Of a DNA stretch of 64,000 bases, positions 19,092 to 28,388 are shown in pieces (positions within the stretch are counted from its first letter, which is position 1; each line of letters begins with the position of its first letter). The translations under genes were made by a program, and so were the position numbers. The stretch is from Rubellimicrobium arenae (GTDB lineage Bacteria > Pseudomonadota > Alphaproteobacteria > Rhodobacterales > Rhodobacteraceae): NCBI RefSeq assembly GCF_017916295.1, contig NZ_JAFMSS010000005.1:124001-188000 (forward strand), read 5' to 3'. The notes beneath the pieces were generated by a model that was not told the DNA's origin, did not search any database, and worked only from the letters and a program-made list of their open reading frames with translations.

Positions 19092-20732
19092 TCAGGGGAC
19101 CAGGCTGGCCGACGCATCCTGGGAGGCGATGCCCCGGGCCGCGGCCCGATGCTGCTGCATCCAGCGATCCAGGCGGGCCGTCATCGCTGCGTCGAAGCGA
19201 AGGCCAAGCTTGCTGCGTCGCCAGAGCACGTCCTCGGCCATCAGCGCGTACTCGCGCTCCATGAGCCAGCGCAGCTCGGACTCCGTCAAGGTTGCGCCGA
19301 AGTCCTCGCCAAGGTCGCGGGCCTGCTTGGCCTGGCCCAGCCAGATCCGGGCCTCGGTGCCGTAGGCCCGCACGAGGCGACGCGCCCAGCGCTCGTCGAG
19401 GAAGGGGAAGTCGCGCCGAAGTCCGGCGGCCAGGGCCTCCGCCCCATCGACCGGAAAGTCCCCCCCGGGGAGCGACACCCCTGCCGTCCAGGGTCCGCGC
19501 CCATTCCCCAGGACAGGCCCGATCCGGCCCACCGCGGCCTCGGCCAGCCGGCGATAGGTGGTGATCTTGCCCCCGAAGACGTGAAGAACGGGCGCCCCCC
19601 GGCTGTCATCGAGCTTGAGCGTGTAGTCCCGGGTTGCAGCTGTCGCCGAAGCGGCCCCTTCGTCATGGAGGGGTCTCACGCCCGAGTAGGTCCAGACGAT
19701 ATCTTCGCGCGATATCGGCGCGGCAAGGTACTCGGACGCGAAGGCGCAGAGATAGTCCTGCTCCTCTGGCGTGCAGACCGGAGGCACCGAGGGGTCCGGG
19801 TGCTCGACATCCGTCGTCCCGATCAGGGTGAAGTCCGTTTCATAGGGGATGGCAAAGATGATGCGCCCATCGCGCCCCTGGAAGAAGTAGCAGCGGTCGT
19901 GATCGAAGAGCCGTCGTGTCACGATGTGCGAGCCACGGACCAGCCGCACCCGGTCCCGCGATTCCAGGCCCAAAGCGTGGCTCAGCACCTCGCCGGCCCA
20001 GGGTCCTGCCGCATTGACGATGGCCCGGGCGCGGACCGTCGTGCGCGAGCCCGAACCGTCCTGTCGCGCCACCTCCGCCTCCCAGAGGCCCGCCTTGACC
20101 TTCGCGGACATGACGCGGCTGCGGGTCATCACGGTCGCCCCGCGAGCCTCCGCATCCCGTGCGTTGAGGACGACCAGGCGCGAATCCTCGACCCAACAGT
20201 CCGAGTATTCAAACGCTCGGGTGAACCGCGGCTTGAGAGCCCGCCCTGCCGGGTCGGTCCTCAGGTCCAATGTCCGGGTTCCGGGCAGGATCTCCCGTCC
20301 ACCCAGGGTGTCGTACAGTCCGAGGCCGAGCCGGATGAGCCAGTCGGGGCGCCGCCCCTTCATCCACGGCATCGCGAGTCCCAGCGCCCGCGACACGGGA
20401 GTCTGGCTTTCGAACCTCATGTCGGGATTGAGCGGCAGCACGAAGCGAAGCGGCCAGGAGATATGTGGCATGGCCCGCAGGAGGGTTTCCCGCTCGATCA
20501 GGGCCTCGCGGACCAGACGGATTTCGAGGAACTCGAGGTAGCGCAGCCCACCGTGAAAGAGCTTGGTCGACGCCGAGGACGTCGCCTGGGCGAGGTCGCC
20601 CGCTTCGCAGAGCACCGTACGGAGCCCCCGGCCCGCCGCATCGCGGGCGATGCCGCAACCATTCACGCCTCCACCAATGATGAGGAGGTCGAAGGGTTGG
20701 TCCGCAGCAGGAGTCGGCACGGCACTCTCCAT
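19092..20732 (-). CDS. glpD: Aerobic glycerol-3-phosphate dehydrogenase GlpD
   Basis: GlpD is a membrane-bound flavoenzyme that oxidises sn-glycerol-3-phosphate to dihydroxyacetone phosphate and feeds electrons to quinone. The 546-residue product begins with the FAD dinucleotide motif DLLIIGGGVNGCGIARDAAGRG and has SSASTKLFHGGLRYLE and FGGKITTYRRLAEAA, both diagnostic. The ATG at 20732 lacks a good Shine-Dalgarno; a GTG four codons downstream (20720) is preceded by GGAG and is an alternative. It is divergent from glpR with 150 bp between them. Confidence 0.95.
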   Translation of the reverse strand: MESAVPTPAADQPFDLLIIGGGVNGCGIARDAAGRGLRTVLCEAGDLAQATSSASTKLFHGGLRYLEFLEIRLVREALIERETLLRAMPHISWPLRFVLPLNPDMRFESQTPVSRALGLAMPWMKGRRPDWLIRLGLGLYDTLGGREILPGTRTLDLRTDPAGRALKPRFTRAFEYSDCWVEDSRLVVLNARDAEARGATVMTRSRVMSAKVKAGLWEAEVARQDGSGSRTTVRARAIVNAAGPWAGEVLSHALGLESRDRVRLVRGSHIVTRRLFDHDRCYFFQGRDGRIIFAIPYETDFTLIGTTDVEHPDPSVPPVCTPEEQDYLCAFASEYLAAPISREDIVWTYSGVRPLHDEGAASATAATRDYTLKLDDSRGAPVLHVFGGKITTYRRLAEAAVGRIGPVLGNGRGPWTAGVSLPGGDFPVDGAEALAAGLRRDFPFLDERWARRLVRAYGTEARIWLGQAKQARDLGEDFGATLTESELRWLMEREYALMAEDVLWRRSKLGLRFDAAMTARLDRWMQQHRAAARGIASQDASASLVP

Positions 20733-20747
20733 GTTCGCTGATGTTCG
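20731..20747. promoter_or_regulatory. Direct repeat of ATGTTCG at the glpD start, possible GlpR half-sites
   Basis: ATGTTCG occurs at 20731-20737 and again at 20741-20747, ten bases apart, which puts both on the same helix face. On the glpD strand they read CGAACAT, like the half-sites of the Escherichia coli GlpR operator. They overlap the annotated glpD ATG, which fits repression of glpD if the GTG at 20720 is used or if the site is bound near the start. Assignment to GlpR is inference. Confidence 0.35.
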
Positions 20748-20882
20748 ATATAATCCCCCCGCGCGCGAATGCACGCATTTCCGCGCATATCGTGCTTCGT
20801 TTTCCTTCCATATTGATATGCAGCGTCTCGCCAACCGCGCCGGAATCATGCTACCGATCTCGCCCACCTGCTGGAGTTTCGG

Positions 20883-21662
20883 ATGTCTCAGTCACTTCGC
20901 CAGCCCGAGATCGTCGACCTTGCGCGGCGCGATGGAAAGGTCACGGTGGAGGACCTCGCCCAGCACTTCGGTGTCACGCTGCAGACGATCCGCCGCGATC
21001 TGGCCGAACTGGCCGAGACCGGGCGGCTGGAGCGGGTGCATGGCGGCGCCGTCTACCCGTCCAGCACCACCAACATCGACTACGAGGAACGGCGGCGACT
21101 TCAGGCGGGCGCGAAAGCGGCCATGGCCCGGGCCTGCGCGGAGATGATCCCGAACGACGCCTCGGTGTTCCTGGCGATCGGAACCAGCACAGAGGCGGTG
21201 GCGCACGAGCTTGTCCATCACCGGAACCTCTTGGTCGTGACCAACAATCTGAACGTGGCCAACATCCTGCAGGCCAGCCCGGATTGCAGGGTCGTCGTCG
21301 CGGGCGGCGCGCTTCGGCACGCCGATGGCGGGATGGTCGGAGCGCTGACCGCGCAGACGATCCGGCAGTTCAGGTTCGATGTCGGGGTCATCGGATGCTC
21401 GGCCCTCGATGAAGGGGGCGACCTGCTGGACTACGACCTCGAGGAGGTTGGGGTCAGTCGTGCGGTCCTGGACCAGGCCCGTCGATCGATCCTGGTGGCG
21501 GACCATTCCAAGTTCCAGCGCCATGCCCCGGCCCGGATCGCCTCCCTGGCCGAGATCGACTGCGTCGTGACCGATCGGGCGTTTCCCGAAGCATTGGCGG
21601 GCCTGTGCCGCGACTGGCAGACGACCGTCATCGTCGCGGCCCATCCGGCCTGTGCGGGCTGA
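20883..21662 (+). CDS. glpR: DeoR-family glycerol-3-phosphate regulon repressor GlpR
   Basis: GlpR represses glycerol genes until it binds glycerol-3-phosphate. The 259-residue protein has the DeoR helix-turn-helix in the first 60 residues (VTVEDLAQHFGVTLQTIRRDLAELAETG) and a sugar-phosphate effector domain with MIPNDASVFLAIGTST and VGVIGCSALDEGGDLLDYD. GGAG lies six bases before the ATG. Its place between glpD and glpK supports GlpR over other DeoR members. Confidence 0.92.
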   Translation: MSQSLRQPEIVDLARRDGKVTVEDLAQHFGVTLQTIRRDLAELAETGRLERVHGGAVYPSSTTNIDYEERRRLQAGAKAAMARACAEMIPNDASVFLAIGTSTEAVAHELVHHRNLLVVTNNLNVANILQASPDCRVVVAGGALRHADGGMVGALTAQTIRQFRFDVGVIGCSALDEGGDLLDYDLEEVGVSRAVLDQARRSILVADHSKFQRHAPARIASLAEIDCVVTDRAFPEALAGLCRDWQTTVIVAAHPACAG

Positions 21663-21681
21663 CCCGGGAAGGGCCGCGTGC

Positions 21682-23154
21682 TCAGGGTCCGATCACGCGA
21701 CGGACGGCATCCTGCCATAACCCAAGGCGGCGGGTGCGCTCGTCGGATGGCATCGACGGGGAGAAACGCCGCTCGAGCGACCAGCTTTCCATGAAGCCCT
21801 CGGGGCCGGGGACCACGTTGGCCGCATAGCCTGCCAGCCAAGCCGCTCCGAGAGCCGTCGTTTCCCGAATGGCTGGTCGGTCCACCGGTGTCCCGAGAAG
21901 ATCGGACAGGCGCTGCATCGTCCAGTCCGAGGCCGTCATCCCGCCATCCACCCTGAGCACGGTCTCGTTCGCGGCCGGCCAGTCGAGCCGCATGGCCTGC
22001 AGGAGGTCGTGAGTCTGGAACGCGACCGACTCGAGGGCCGCGCGCGCGAACTCGGCCGTGCCCGAGGCGCGGGTCAGGCCGAAGACCGCCCCCCGCGCAC
22101 CCGCGTCCCAATACGGTGCGCCCAGCCCGGTGAAGGCCGGGACGAGGATGACGTCCTGCTCGGGGTCGGCGGATCGGGCAAGATCACCGGACTCCTCGGC
22201 ACGCCCGATCAGATGCAGGCCGTCCCGAAGCCACTGGACCGCGGCCCCGGCGACGAAGATCGACCCTTCCAGGGCGAAGGTGGTGCGCCCGCCCAGGCGA
22301 TAGGCGATCGTGGTAAGCAGGCGGTGGCGCGACCGGACGAAGTCCGGGCCCGTGTTCAAAAGGGCAAAGCACCCCGTCCCATAGGTGGATTTCATCATGC
22401 CGGGGTTGAAGCAGGCCTGTCCCATGGTTGCGGCCTGCTGATCCCCGGCGACACCCCGGATAGGGAGCGTCCCGCCAAGCAAGGTCGTCGTGCCGAAGTC
22501 GTCCGCGCAGTCACGCACGTCCGGCAGCAGGTTCATCGGGACGCCGAGCCTGCCGCAGAGTTCCTCGTCCCAGGCGCCTGCCCGAATGTCATACAGCATG
22601 GTGCGGGCGGCGTTCGTGGCATCGGTGGCGTGGACCCTGCCTTCGGTCAGTCGCCAGATCAGGAAGCTGTCCACCGTCCCGAACAGCAGATGCCCGGCCG
22701 TGGCGGCGTCCCTAGCGCCGTCGACGTTGTCGAGCAGCCAAGCCAGCTTGGTGGCCGAGAAATACGGATCGAGGATGAGGCCCGTCCGGTCGGCGACGGC
22801 CTCGGCCCAGCCCTCGGACGCCAGGGCCTCGCATGTCGGGGCGGTGCGGCGGTCCTGCCAGACGATGGCATTGTGGATCGCCCGCCCCGTCCGCCTGTCC
22901 CACACAAGCGTCGTCTCGCGCTGATTGGTGATGCCGAGCCCAGCCACCTCGGTCGAAGCGATCCCCTGCATCACCTCCCGCGCCGTCGCGAGCACCGAGG
23001 ACCAGATCGCCTCCGGGTCATGTTCCACCCAGCCCGAGTGCGGGAAGATCTGCGGGAACTCCTGTTGCACAATCCGAACAGGACGCAGGTTCCCATCGAA
23101 GAGGATTGCGCGCGAGGAGGTCGTACCTTGGTCGATGGCAAGAAGATGGGTCAT
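21682..23154 (-). CDS. glpK: Glycerol kinase GlpK
   Basis: GlpK phosphorylates glycerol with ATP. The 490-residue length is standard for the FGGY family. The N-terminal phosphate loop DQGTTSSRAILFD, the NQRETTLVWDRRTGRAIHNAIVWQDRRT block and the FGGY signature region VLRVDGGMTASDWTMQRLSDLLG are present. It converges with glpR with 19 bases between stops. No glycerol facilitator or G3P transporter gene is in the window, so uptake is by diffusion or encoded elsewhere. Confidence 0.96.
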   Translation of the reverse strand: MTHLLAIDQGTTSSRAILFDGNLRPVRIVQQEFPQIFPHSGWVEHDPEAIWSSVLATAREVMQGIASTEVAGLGITNQRETTLVWDRRTGRAIHNAIVWQDRRTAPTCEALASEGWAEAVADRTGLILDPYFSATKLAWLLDNVDGARDAATAGHLLFGTVDSFLIWRLTEGRVHATDATNAARTMLYDIRAGAWDEELCGRLGVPMNLLPDVRDCADDFGTTTLLGGTLPIRGVAGDQQAATMGQACFNPGMMKSTYGTGCFALLNTGPDFVRSRHRLLTTIAYRLGGRTTFALEGSIFVAGAAVQWLRDGLHLIGRAEESGDLARSADPEQDVILVPAFTGLGAPYWDAGARGAVFGLTRASGTAEFARAALESVAFQTHDLLQAMRLDWPAANETVLRVDGGMTASDWTMQRLSDLLGTPVDRPAIRETTALGAAWLAGYAANVVPGPEGFMESWSLERRFSPSMPSDERTRRLGLWQDAVRRVIGP

Positions 23155-23330
23155 GCTCCAAGCGTTACCTTACTCCCCGTCCGGTTGGCAAAGCAGGATC
23201 AATCTTGGTTCCAGGCCAAAGCCGCCGACGGTGAGCGAGGACGCGATGCCCCAAGACCAAGCCACCGGCATCAAGACGCCTGACCCACGCAGGACGGCAG
23301 GCGGCATCGAGCGTTGGCCACGGTCCGTCG

Positions 23331-24044
23331 TCAGGTCCCGCCCGCCCCATAGGCCAGCAGGAACATCCGCACCGCCGAGTCCACGTTGGCCCTGATGGTC
23401 GCCGCCGAAGGAGGGGTGCGTGCCTTGCCGAACAGCCTGGGCCTCAGCAATCCTGCTGCCGACAACTCCACGAACTGCTGCGCGGCCAAGGGCACATCCG
23501 TCACGGCAAGCCGCCCCGCGACGGTTTCGCGCTCCAGCAGCCGCCGGAGGCTGCCCTGGATCCGCTGGGTGCCGCCATCGAAGAAGCGCGCCCCAAGCTC
23601 GGGCATCCGTTCGGCCGTGCTGATGATAATGCGCTGCGCCCTGACCGCGTCGTCCGAGCAGATGAGTTCGGCCAGCCGGCATCCGTAGGCATGGAGCCGG
23701 TCGCGAAGCGGGCGGTCGCCGTCGAGAAGCTGGTCAAGGTCGAGGAACAGCCTGTCCCTCTCGCGCGCCATCAGGGCAACGAACAGTTCTTCCTTGTTGG
23801 AGAAGTAGACGTAGATGGTGCCCTTGGAGACGCCCGCGGCCCGACAGATGTCGTTCATGCTGGCCGCATCGTAGCCTTGGTCCATGAACACCTGCCGTGC
23901 GCCGTCCAGGATCTGATCCCGCTTGGCAGGGTCTTCGCCGGCCGAATGGCGCCGTTTTGGCGACGACCCGCCTTCGGCGGAATCGCAGGGATCCAGCGCG
24001 TCCTCGTCGCCGCCAGCCGTCGAACCATTCTGCCAAGAAGTCAT
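23331..24044 (-). CDS. TetR/AcrR family repressor of the adjacent efflux pair
   Basis: The 237-residue regulator has an N-terminal tail of about 45 polar residues and then a TetR helix-turn-helix (DQILDGARQVFMDQGYDAASMNDICRAAGVSKGTIYVYFSNKEELF), followed by a ligand-binding domain whose C-terminal part resembles TetR_C of AcrR regulators. I chose the ATG at 24044 because GAGGG lies just upstream; an earlier in-frame start at 24071 has none. It is divergent from the emrA-type gene, and a perfect palindrome lies in the shared promoter region. Confidence 0.88.
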   Translation of the reverse strand: MTSWQNGSTAGGDEDALDPCDSAEGGSSPKRRHSAGEDPAKRDQILDGARQVFMDQGYDAASMNDICRAAGVSKGTIYVYFSNKEELFVALMARERDRLFLDLDQLLDGDRPLRDRLHAYGCRLAELICSDDAVRAQRIIISTAERMPELGARFFDGGTQRIQGSLRRLLERETVAGRLAVTDVPLAAQQFVELSAAGLLRPRLFGKARTPPSAATIRANVDSAVRMFLLAYGAGGT

Positions 24045-24077
24045 GCGATCCCTCGTGCTCACAATCTCCATATAATC

Positions 24078-24091
24078 GAACCGATCGGTTC
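24078..24091. promoter_or_regulatory. Perfect 14-bp palindrome, likely TetR operator
   Basis: GAACCGATCGGTTC is a perfect inverted repeat. It lies 34 bases upstream of the tetR ATG and 10 bases upstream of the candidate -35 of the efflux operon. TetR regulators often bind such sites in divergent promoters. A shorter related palindrome, GAACGGTTC, is at 24141-24149. Confidence 0.6.
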
Positions 24092-24100
24092 TATGAACCC

Positions 24101-24129
24101 TTGATTGGTACTGGGTCCGGCGCTACATC
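24101..24129 (+). promoter_or_regulatory. Candidate sigma70-type promoter of the emrAB-like operon
   Basis: TTGATT (24101-24106) and TACATC (24124-24129) are separated by 17 bases. The pair is framed by the palindrome at 24078-24091 upstream and GAACGGTTC at 24141-24149 downstream, a good layout for repression. The -10 match is only moderate. Confidence 0.4.
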
Positions 24130-24218
24130 GCCATCGAACTGAACGGTTCGGTCGGGATTCGCGACCGCCGTCGGGATCCTCCATCAACGCCGCCGGCGGC
24201 GCTTCAAGGATTGGCGAG

Positions 24219-25463
24219 ATGTCGCGACACGAACGCCTCAACCAGGACACGGCGCTGGACGCCGGTGCCGCCCGCCCTGCCCCTGCCGAGGGTCCCGCCG
24301 CGCGGCAATCCGGAGCGGACGCAGCCGCCCCCGCAGCCCAGCCCGTGGCTGTCGAGGCCGCCGTGGTGCCCCCCAAGAAGGGCCGCAAGAAGCTGATCCT
24401 GGGCGTGATCGCCTTGGCGGTCTTGGGCGGCGTCGCCTACAAGGCGCAGGATTACTGGACGGAAGGCCGTTTCCTTGTCGAGACGGACGACGCCTATGTG
24501 CAGGCCGACATCACGCTGATCAGCAGCCGCGTGCAAGGCTATGTGGCGCAGGTGCTGGTCGACGCGAACGATCACGTCCGCATGGGTGATGTGCTCGTGC
24601 GCCTGGATGACGGCGATTACCGGATCGCCTTGGATACAGCCCAAAGCCGCGTGGCGACCGCCGATGACACGCTGGCCCGGATCGACGCCCAGATCCAGGC
24701 CGCGCAGGCGGGTATCACCCAGGCCGAGGCGGCGCGCGACGCCGCCGAGGCGCAGCTCCGCACGGCGACCTCTGCGGCGGAGCGGTCGCGCAGCCTGGCG
24801 CAAAGCAACGTGGTGGCGCAGGCCAAGCTTGATGAGGCGAACGAGGGTCTCGACACCGCGACTGCTGGCCTCGCCCAGGCGCGGGCCGCCGTGACCAGCG
24901 CAGAGGCGCAGGTCGCCGTGCTCCGCGCCCAGCGGGGAGAGGCCGAGGGCACCCGCCATGAGCTCGAGCTCGCAGTGGCCCAAGCGCAGCGGAACCTCGA
25001 CCTGACGGTCCTGCGCGCGCCTGCGGATGGCATCGTCGCGAACCTGTCGCTCGAGACCGGCGACCTTGTGCAGCCGGGCGCCCGTCTTGCGGCCCTGGTG
25101 CCGGACGGCGACCTTTATGTCGAGGCGAACTACAAGGAAACCCAGATGGAGGGCATCGTCCCCGGCGAGAAGGTGCACCTGACCTTCGACGCCCTCCCGG
25201 ACCAGGAGTTCGAGGGCACCGTGGCCTCGACCGCTCCGGCCACGGGCTCGGTCTTCTCGCTGCTGCCTGCGGACAACGCGACCGGCAACTTCACCAAGGT
25301 CGTGCAGCGCGTGCCGGTGCGCATCGAGATCCCCGCGGAGGCCCTTGCAACGGGGCAGTTGCGCGCCGGCCTGTCGGCGGTCGTCGCCGTGGATCGCCGG
25401 ACCGCCCCCGACCGGGAAGGCCAGCAGCACGCCGCGCTGACCGCCGCGACCGGGACGGAGTAA
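24219..25463 (+). CDS. emrA: HlyD/EmrA-family membrane fusion protein
   Basis: This is the periplasmic adaptor of an MFS tripartite pump. The 414-residue protein has a Pro/Ala-rich cytoplasmic tail, one membrane helix (LILGVIALAVLGGVAYKA, about 55-72), the biotinyl-lipoyl half-motifs DDAYVQADITLISSRVQGYVAQVLVDANDHV and LRAPADGIVANLSLETGDLVQPG, and an Ala-rich coiled coil between them. AAGGA lies eight bases before the ATG. An in-frame start 38 codons upstream has no support. It is followed five bases later by the transporter gene. Confidence 0.9.
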   Translation: MSRHERLNQDTALDAGAARPAPAEGPAARQSGADAAAPAAQPVAVEAAVVPPKKGRKKLILGVIALAVLGGVAYKAQDYWTEGRFLVETDDAYVQADITLISSRVQGYVAQVLVDANDHVRMGDVLVRLDDGDYRIALDTAQSRVATADDTLARIDAQIQAAQAGITQAEAARDAAEAQLRTATSAAERSRSLAQSNVVAQAKLDEANEGLDTATAGLAQARAAVTSAEAQVAVLRAQRGEAEGTRHELELAVAQAQRNLDLTVLRAPADGIVANLSLETGDLVQPGARLAALVPDGDLYVEANYKETQMEGIVPGEKVHLTFDALPDQEFEGTVASTAPATGSVFSLLPADNATGNFTKVVQRVPVRIEIPAEALATGQLRAGLSAVVAVDRRTAPDREGQQHAALTAATGTE

Positions 25464-25468
25464 CGTCC

Positions 25469-27031
25469 TTGGCCGCCCCCGCTGCTGTCCCTGCCGAGCC
25501 GGAGCTCACGCCCCGGCGCATCGTGGCGTTCCTCGTCATGGTGTTCGGGATGTTCATGGCGATCCTGGACATCCAGATCGTCTCGGCCTCCCTGCCCGAG
25601 ATCCAGGCGGGGCTCGGCGCCAGCGGGGACGAGATCAGCTGGGTGCAGACCAGCTACCTGATCGCCGAGGTCGTCATGATCCCGCTTTCGGGCTTCCTGG
25701 GGCGGGTCATGTCGACGCGCATCCTCTTCACGGTCGCGGCGGCGGGGTTCACCGCGTCCAGCTTCCTGTGCGCGATGTCGTCGTCGATCAACGAGATGAT
25801 CCTTTGGCGGGCCGTGCAGGGCTTCGTGGGCGGCGGCATGATCCCGTCGGTCTTCGCCGCGGCGTTCACGATCTTTCCGGCGTCCAAGCGCAACATCGTG
25901 TCCCCCATGGTCGGGCTCGTGGCGACGCTCGCGCCCACGGTGGGACCGACCCTGGGAGGCTACCTGAGCCATACAATGTCGTGGCATTGGCTGTTCCTCG
26001 TGAACGTCATTCCGGGCATCGCCGTATCCGCCGCGGCCTTCACGCTGATCGACTTCGACCGACCCAACTGGAACCTGTTCTCCAAGTTCGACTGGTGGGG
26101 GCTGCTCGCGCTGGCCGCGTTCCTGGGCGGCCTCGAATACGTACTGGAGGAGGGACCCGGGAACGACTGGTTCGCCGACGAGGCGGTGGCGATCATGGCC
26201 GCGATCACGGTGGCGGGCTGCATTGCGACCTTCTGGCGCGCGTTCACCCGGGACGAGCCGCTCGTCGACTTCTCGGCCTTCGGGAACACCAATTTCGCCG
26301 TCGGATCCGTCTTCAGCTTCGTCATGGGTATCGGGCTCTACGGCCTGACCTACCTTTATCCGCTCTACCTGTCGTCGATCCGGGGCTACGACAGCCTGAT
26401 GATCGGCGAAACGGTCTTCGTCTCGGGCATGGCGATGTTCGTCTCGGCGCCCCTGGCCGGGATCCTGTCCTCGCGGCTCGATCTCAGGGTCATGCTCCTG
26501 CTGGGCTTCATCGGCTTCGCGAGCTCGACCTGGATGCTGACCGGGCTTACGGCGGACTGGGACTTCCATGAACTTCTGCTGCCCCAGATCCTGCGGGGGC
26601 TGTCGCTGATGATCTGCATGGTGCCGATCAACAACCTCGCGCTTGGCACCCTTTCTCCGGCGAAGATCAAGGGAGCTTCGGGCCTTTATAACCTCATGCG
26701 CAACCTGGGCGGCGCCGTGGGCCTCGCGATCATCAACACGGTGCTGTCGGACCGGCGCGACCTGCATTACGCCCGGCTGGCGGAGTCCGTGACCTGGTCC
26801 AATCCGGAGGCCGTGCGGCAGCTCGACTCCATGGCGGCCAACCTCCAGTCCCAAGGGCTCGACGGCTCCACGGGGGCGCTGATCCAGATGGCCGGACGGC
26901 TTCGCGGACAGGCGGCGGTGATGTCCTTCATCGACATCTTCATGCTCATCACCGTCCTGTTCGGCGGACTGGCGGTGACGGCGCTCCTCATGAAGAAGCC
27001 TGCTCCGGGCAAGGCGGCCGGGGCGCACTGA
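25469..27031 (+). CDS. emrB: DHA2-family MFS drug transporter (EmrB-like)
   Basis: This is the inner-membrane proton antiporter of the EmrAB-type pump. The 520-residue protein has about 14 predicted helices. Helix 1 contains MAILDIQIVSASLPEIQ and is followed by SWVQTSYLIAEVVMIPLSGFLGRVMSTR, the DHA2 motif. The reading frame begins with TTG at 25469, five bases after the emrA stop; the first internal ATG would remove most of helix 1, so the TTG is the best start. The C-terminal tail is basic and Pro/Gly-rich. Confidence 0.9.
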   Translation: MAAPAAVPAEPELTPRRIVAFLVMVFGMFMAILDIQIVSASLPEIQAGLGASGDEISWVQTSYLIAEVVMIPLSGFLGRVMSTRILFTVAAAGFTASSFLCAMSSSINEMILWRAVQGFVGGGMIPSVFAAAFTIFPASKRNIVSPMVGLVATLAPTVGPTLGGYLSHTMSWHWLFLVNVIPGIAVSAAAFTLIDFDRPNWNLFSKFDWWGLLALAAFLGGLEYVLEEGPGNDWFADEAVAIMAAITVAGCIATFWRAFTRDEPLVDFSAFGNTNFAVGSVFSFVMGIGLYGLTYLYPLYLSSIRGYDSLMIGETVFVSGMAMFVSAPLAGILSSRLDLRVMLLLGFIGFASSTWMLTGLTADWDFHELLLPQILRGLSLMICMVPINNLALGTLSPAKIKGASGLYNLMRNLGGAVGLAIINTVLSDRRDLHYARLAESVTWSNPEAVRQLDSMAANLQSQGLDGSTGALIQMAGRLRGQAAVMSFIDIFMLITVLFGGLAVTALLMKKPAPGKAAGAH

Positions 27032-27035
27032 CGCG

Positions 27036-27052
27036 GGGGCGGCGCGCGCCCC
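27036..27052 (+). terminator. Candidate intrinsic terminator after emrB
   Basis: GGGGCG and CGCCCC form a six-base stem around a GCGCG loop five bases after the emrB stop, followed by TTCGTT. The stem is strong but the T-tract is poor. Confidence 0.4.
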
Positions 27053-27116
27053 TTCGTTGACCCCATCGACGCCGCCGCTAAGGTCACCGGGCAAGGTCAG
27101 ACACGCAGGAGCGACC

Positions 27117-28373
27117 ATGAACACGCAGCAACGGATCGCCGCCGGGACCATCGATGCCGATCGGCTCGACCGGCTGGCCGAACTCGCGGTCAAGGTCGGC
27201 CTGAACCTGCAACCCGGCCAGGACCTCCTTCTGACGGCTCCGGCCGAGGCACTCCCCTTGGTCCGCCGGATCGCCGAACATGCCTACCGGGCCGGCGCGG
27301 GCATCGTGACGCCGATCCTTGCCGATCCCGAGGTCACGCTGGCCCGCTACCGGCACGCGCCGGATGCCGCCTTCGACAAGGCGGCGGGCTGGCTCTACGA
27401 CGGCATGGCCAAGGCCTTCGACGCCAACACCGCGCGGCTTGCCATCGTCGGCGACGATCCCATGCTGCTGGCGCAGGAGGATCCCGACAAGGTCGGCCGG
27501 GCCAACCGGGCCATGTCCATCGCCTACACGCCCGCGCGGGAACGCATCACCAACTTCGAAATCAACTGGAACATCATCGCCTGGCCCGGCCTCGCCTGGG
27601 CGCAGAGGATGTTCCCCGATCTCTCGCCCGAGGATGCGCAGGGTCGGCTCGCCCAGGCGATCTTCGCCGCCTCGCGCGTGGACGGCGACGACCCGGTCGG
27701 CGCATGGGAGGCGCACAACGCCGCCCTGCGGCACCGGTCGGATTGGCTAAACGGGCAGTCCTTCGCGGCCCTTCACTTCACGGGGCCGGGGACCGACCTG
27801 ACGGTCGGGCTGGCCGACGGCCATGAATGGATGGGCGGCGCCTCACTGGCCCGGAACGGCGTGATCTGCAACCCGAACATCCCCTCGGAGGAGGTGTTCA
27901 CCACGCCTCATGCCCACCGCGTCGAAGGTCATGTGGCCTCGACCAAGCCCCTCTCCCACCAAGGCACCCTGATCGAGGACATCCGCGTGCGCTTTGAGGG
28001 CGGCCGGATCGTCGAAGCCCACGCCTCGCGGGGGGAGGCCGTGCTGATCAAGGCGCTGGATACCGACGAGGGCGCGCGTCGGCTAGGGGAAGTCGCCCTG
28101 GTCCCGCATGGGTCGCCGATCTCCCAATCGGGGTTGCTCTTCTTCAACACCCTGTTCGACGAGAACGCGGCGTCCCATATCGCCCTGGGCCAGTGCTACT
28201 CCAAGTGCTTCCGCGATGGCGCGACCCTTTCCGAGGAGGAGGTTGCCGCGCGCGGCGGCAACCGGAGCGCCATCCACATCGACTGGATGATAGGATCGGC
28301 CGAGATCGACATAGACGGCCTCTCGGCGGATGGGAGCAGGGTGCCCGTCTTCCGGAAGGGCGAATGGGCCTGA
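27117..28373 (+). CDS. M29-family metallo-aminopeptidase
   Basis: M29 aminopeptidases (AmpS, AmpT, PepS) are cytosolic zinc or cobalt dimers that remove N-terminal residues from peptides. The 418-residue product matches the family length. The metal-ligand block CNPNIPSEEVFTTPHAHRVEG and the C-terminal HIDWMIGSAEIDIDG are present. CAGGAG lies seven bases before the ATG at 27117. It stands alone between the efflux pair and the oxidase operon. Confidence 0.92.
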   Translation: MNTQQRIAAGTIDADRLDRLAELAVKVGLNLQPGQDLLLTAPAEALPLVRRIAEHAYRAGAGIVTPILADPEVTLARYRHAPDAAFDKAAGWLYDGMAKAFDANTARLAIVGDDPMLLAQEDPDKVGRANRAMSIAYTPARERITNFEINWNIIAWPGLAWAQRMFPDLSPEDAQGRLAQAIFAASRVDGDDPVGAWEAHNAALRHRSDWLNGQSFAALHFTGPGTDLTVGLADGHEWMGGASLARNGVICNPNIPSEEVFTTPHAHRVEGHVASTKPLSHQGTLIEDIRVRFEGGRIVEAHASRGEAVLIKALDTDEGARRLGEVALVPHGSPISQSGLLFFNTLFDENAASHIALGQCYSKCFRDGATLSEEEVAARGGNRSAIHIDWMIGSAEIDIDGLSADGSRVPVFRKGEWA

Positions 28374-28388
28374 GGGCGGCCTGCCCTC
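28372..28388 (+). terminator. Candidate hairpin terminator after the M29 gene
   Basis: GAGGGC and GCCCTC pair around GGCCT, starting within the stop codon of the aminopeptidase gene, and are followed by CTTCC. It is a stable short hairpin with a weak T-run. Confidence 0.35.
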
